Shown here in pieces: positions 63,814 through 64,000 of a stretch of 64,000 nt of DNA. The first letter of the stretch is position 1. Every line of letters begins with the position of its first letter. Both the position numbers and the translations under genes were made by a program. Under the pieces are notes generated by a model, which was not told the origin of the DNA, made no database searches, and worked only from the letters and a program-made list of their open reading frames with translations. Origin of the DNA: Clostridiales bacterium (lineage in GTDB: Bacteria; Bacillota; Clostridia; Saccharofermentanales; Saccharofermentanaceae); assembly GCA_017615755.1 (NCBI GenBank), contig JAFZZM010000012.1:1-64000 (forward strand), given 5' to 3'.

Positions 63814-64000
63814 TAAATCGTTCCTCTGTCGATTCCGTACAGTTTGCAGATCTTGGTGAACTCTTCGCTCTGTCCGAAGAATGCCATGACGCTTTCTTTG
63901 GTCTGGCGTCCGGCCTTGATCTCACCTGCCCAGTATGCGACTTCGCTTGCTTCAGGATTTCTTCCCATGAATGTCGTGTAGAGTCTTCTGACGTACTCCT
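63814..64000 (-). CDS. DUF4214 protein, C-terminal part (cut by window edge)
   Basis: Only the last 61 residues are visible. They contain [19 protein letters not shown], then [20 protein letters not shown] and end YGIDRGTI, nearly identical to the end of the giant LRR protein at 29126-36430. The remainder lies outside the window. Confidence 0.93.

Overview
The window looks like chromosomal DNA of a Gram-positive, probably clostridial anaerobe, perhaps a rumen or gut Oscillospiraceae or Saccharofermentans-like lineage; this is inference. Supporting signs are strong AGGAGG-type ribosome binding sites, many lipoproteins with Ser/Thr/Glu-rich stalks, a PadR-DUF2812-CPBP operon, large LRR/DUF4214 surface proteins and short intergenic gaps. 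There are no phage or IS genes, no CRISPR and no rRNA. The only tRNA seen is tRNA-Val(GAC).

Layout. 0-2.6 kb: a 5'-truncated FeoB-like piece, a membrane-anchored unknown, an AT-rich PD-(D/E)XK nuclease-like protein and two arrays of inverted repeats. 2.6-9.8 kb: a lipoprotein, then an RNA-maintenance island made of the RNA ligase RtcB, a TROVE/vWA (DUF2828) protein, a Y-RNA-like non-coding RNA with a tRNA-like domain directly upstream of it, a divergent PHP-family RNase AM-like gene and a pair of WYL regulators. 9.9-28.8 kb: PdaA-like deacetylase, the PadR operon, lipoproteins, MscS, SGNH hydrolase, nitrilase, diguanylate cyclase, serine hydrolase, PlsC, YwaF-like protein, Rsm22 and an esterase. 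29-38.8 kb: two secreted LRR proteins, one of 2434 residues, both ending in DUF4214 repeats. 39-44.8 kb: an operon for a lactococcin-972-like secreted peptide, two FtsX-type permeases, an ATPase and a lipoprotein with a solute-binding-like domain. 45.2-47.1 kb: the NAD salvage pair pncA-pncB behind a structured leader. 47.4-51.5 kb: zinc ribbon, DUF2085, solute-binding lipoprotein, esterase. 51.7-60.2 kb: two small peptide genes, a beta-helix surface protein and a tightly coupled PqqD / S24-S26 peptidase / HprK-like kinase / ABC exporter operon that resembles a peptide maturation and export system. 60.4-64 kb: two more DUF4214 proteins, the second cut by the window edge.

Two genome-scale patterns stand out. 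First, the octamer AAAAGCAC/GTGCTTTT occurs about 51 times by eye (about 2 expected), on both strands equally, inside and between genes, resembling a DNA-uptake-type iterated word. Second, at least six intergenic arrays consist of inverted repeats set at strict periods (34, 53, 53, 53, 62 and 64 bp). Each locus has its own sequence word, but the geometry recurs: two arrays 24 kb apart both use 33-bp CACG...CGTG dyads with 20-bp spacers. One of these fills the space between two convergent stop codons exactly.
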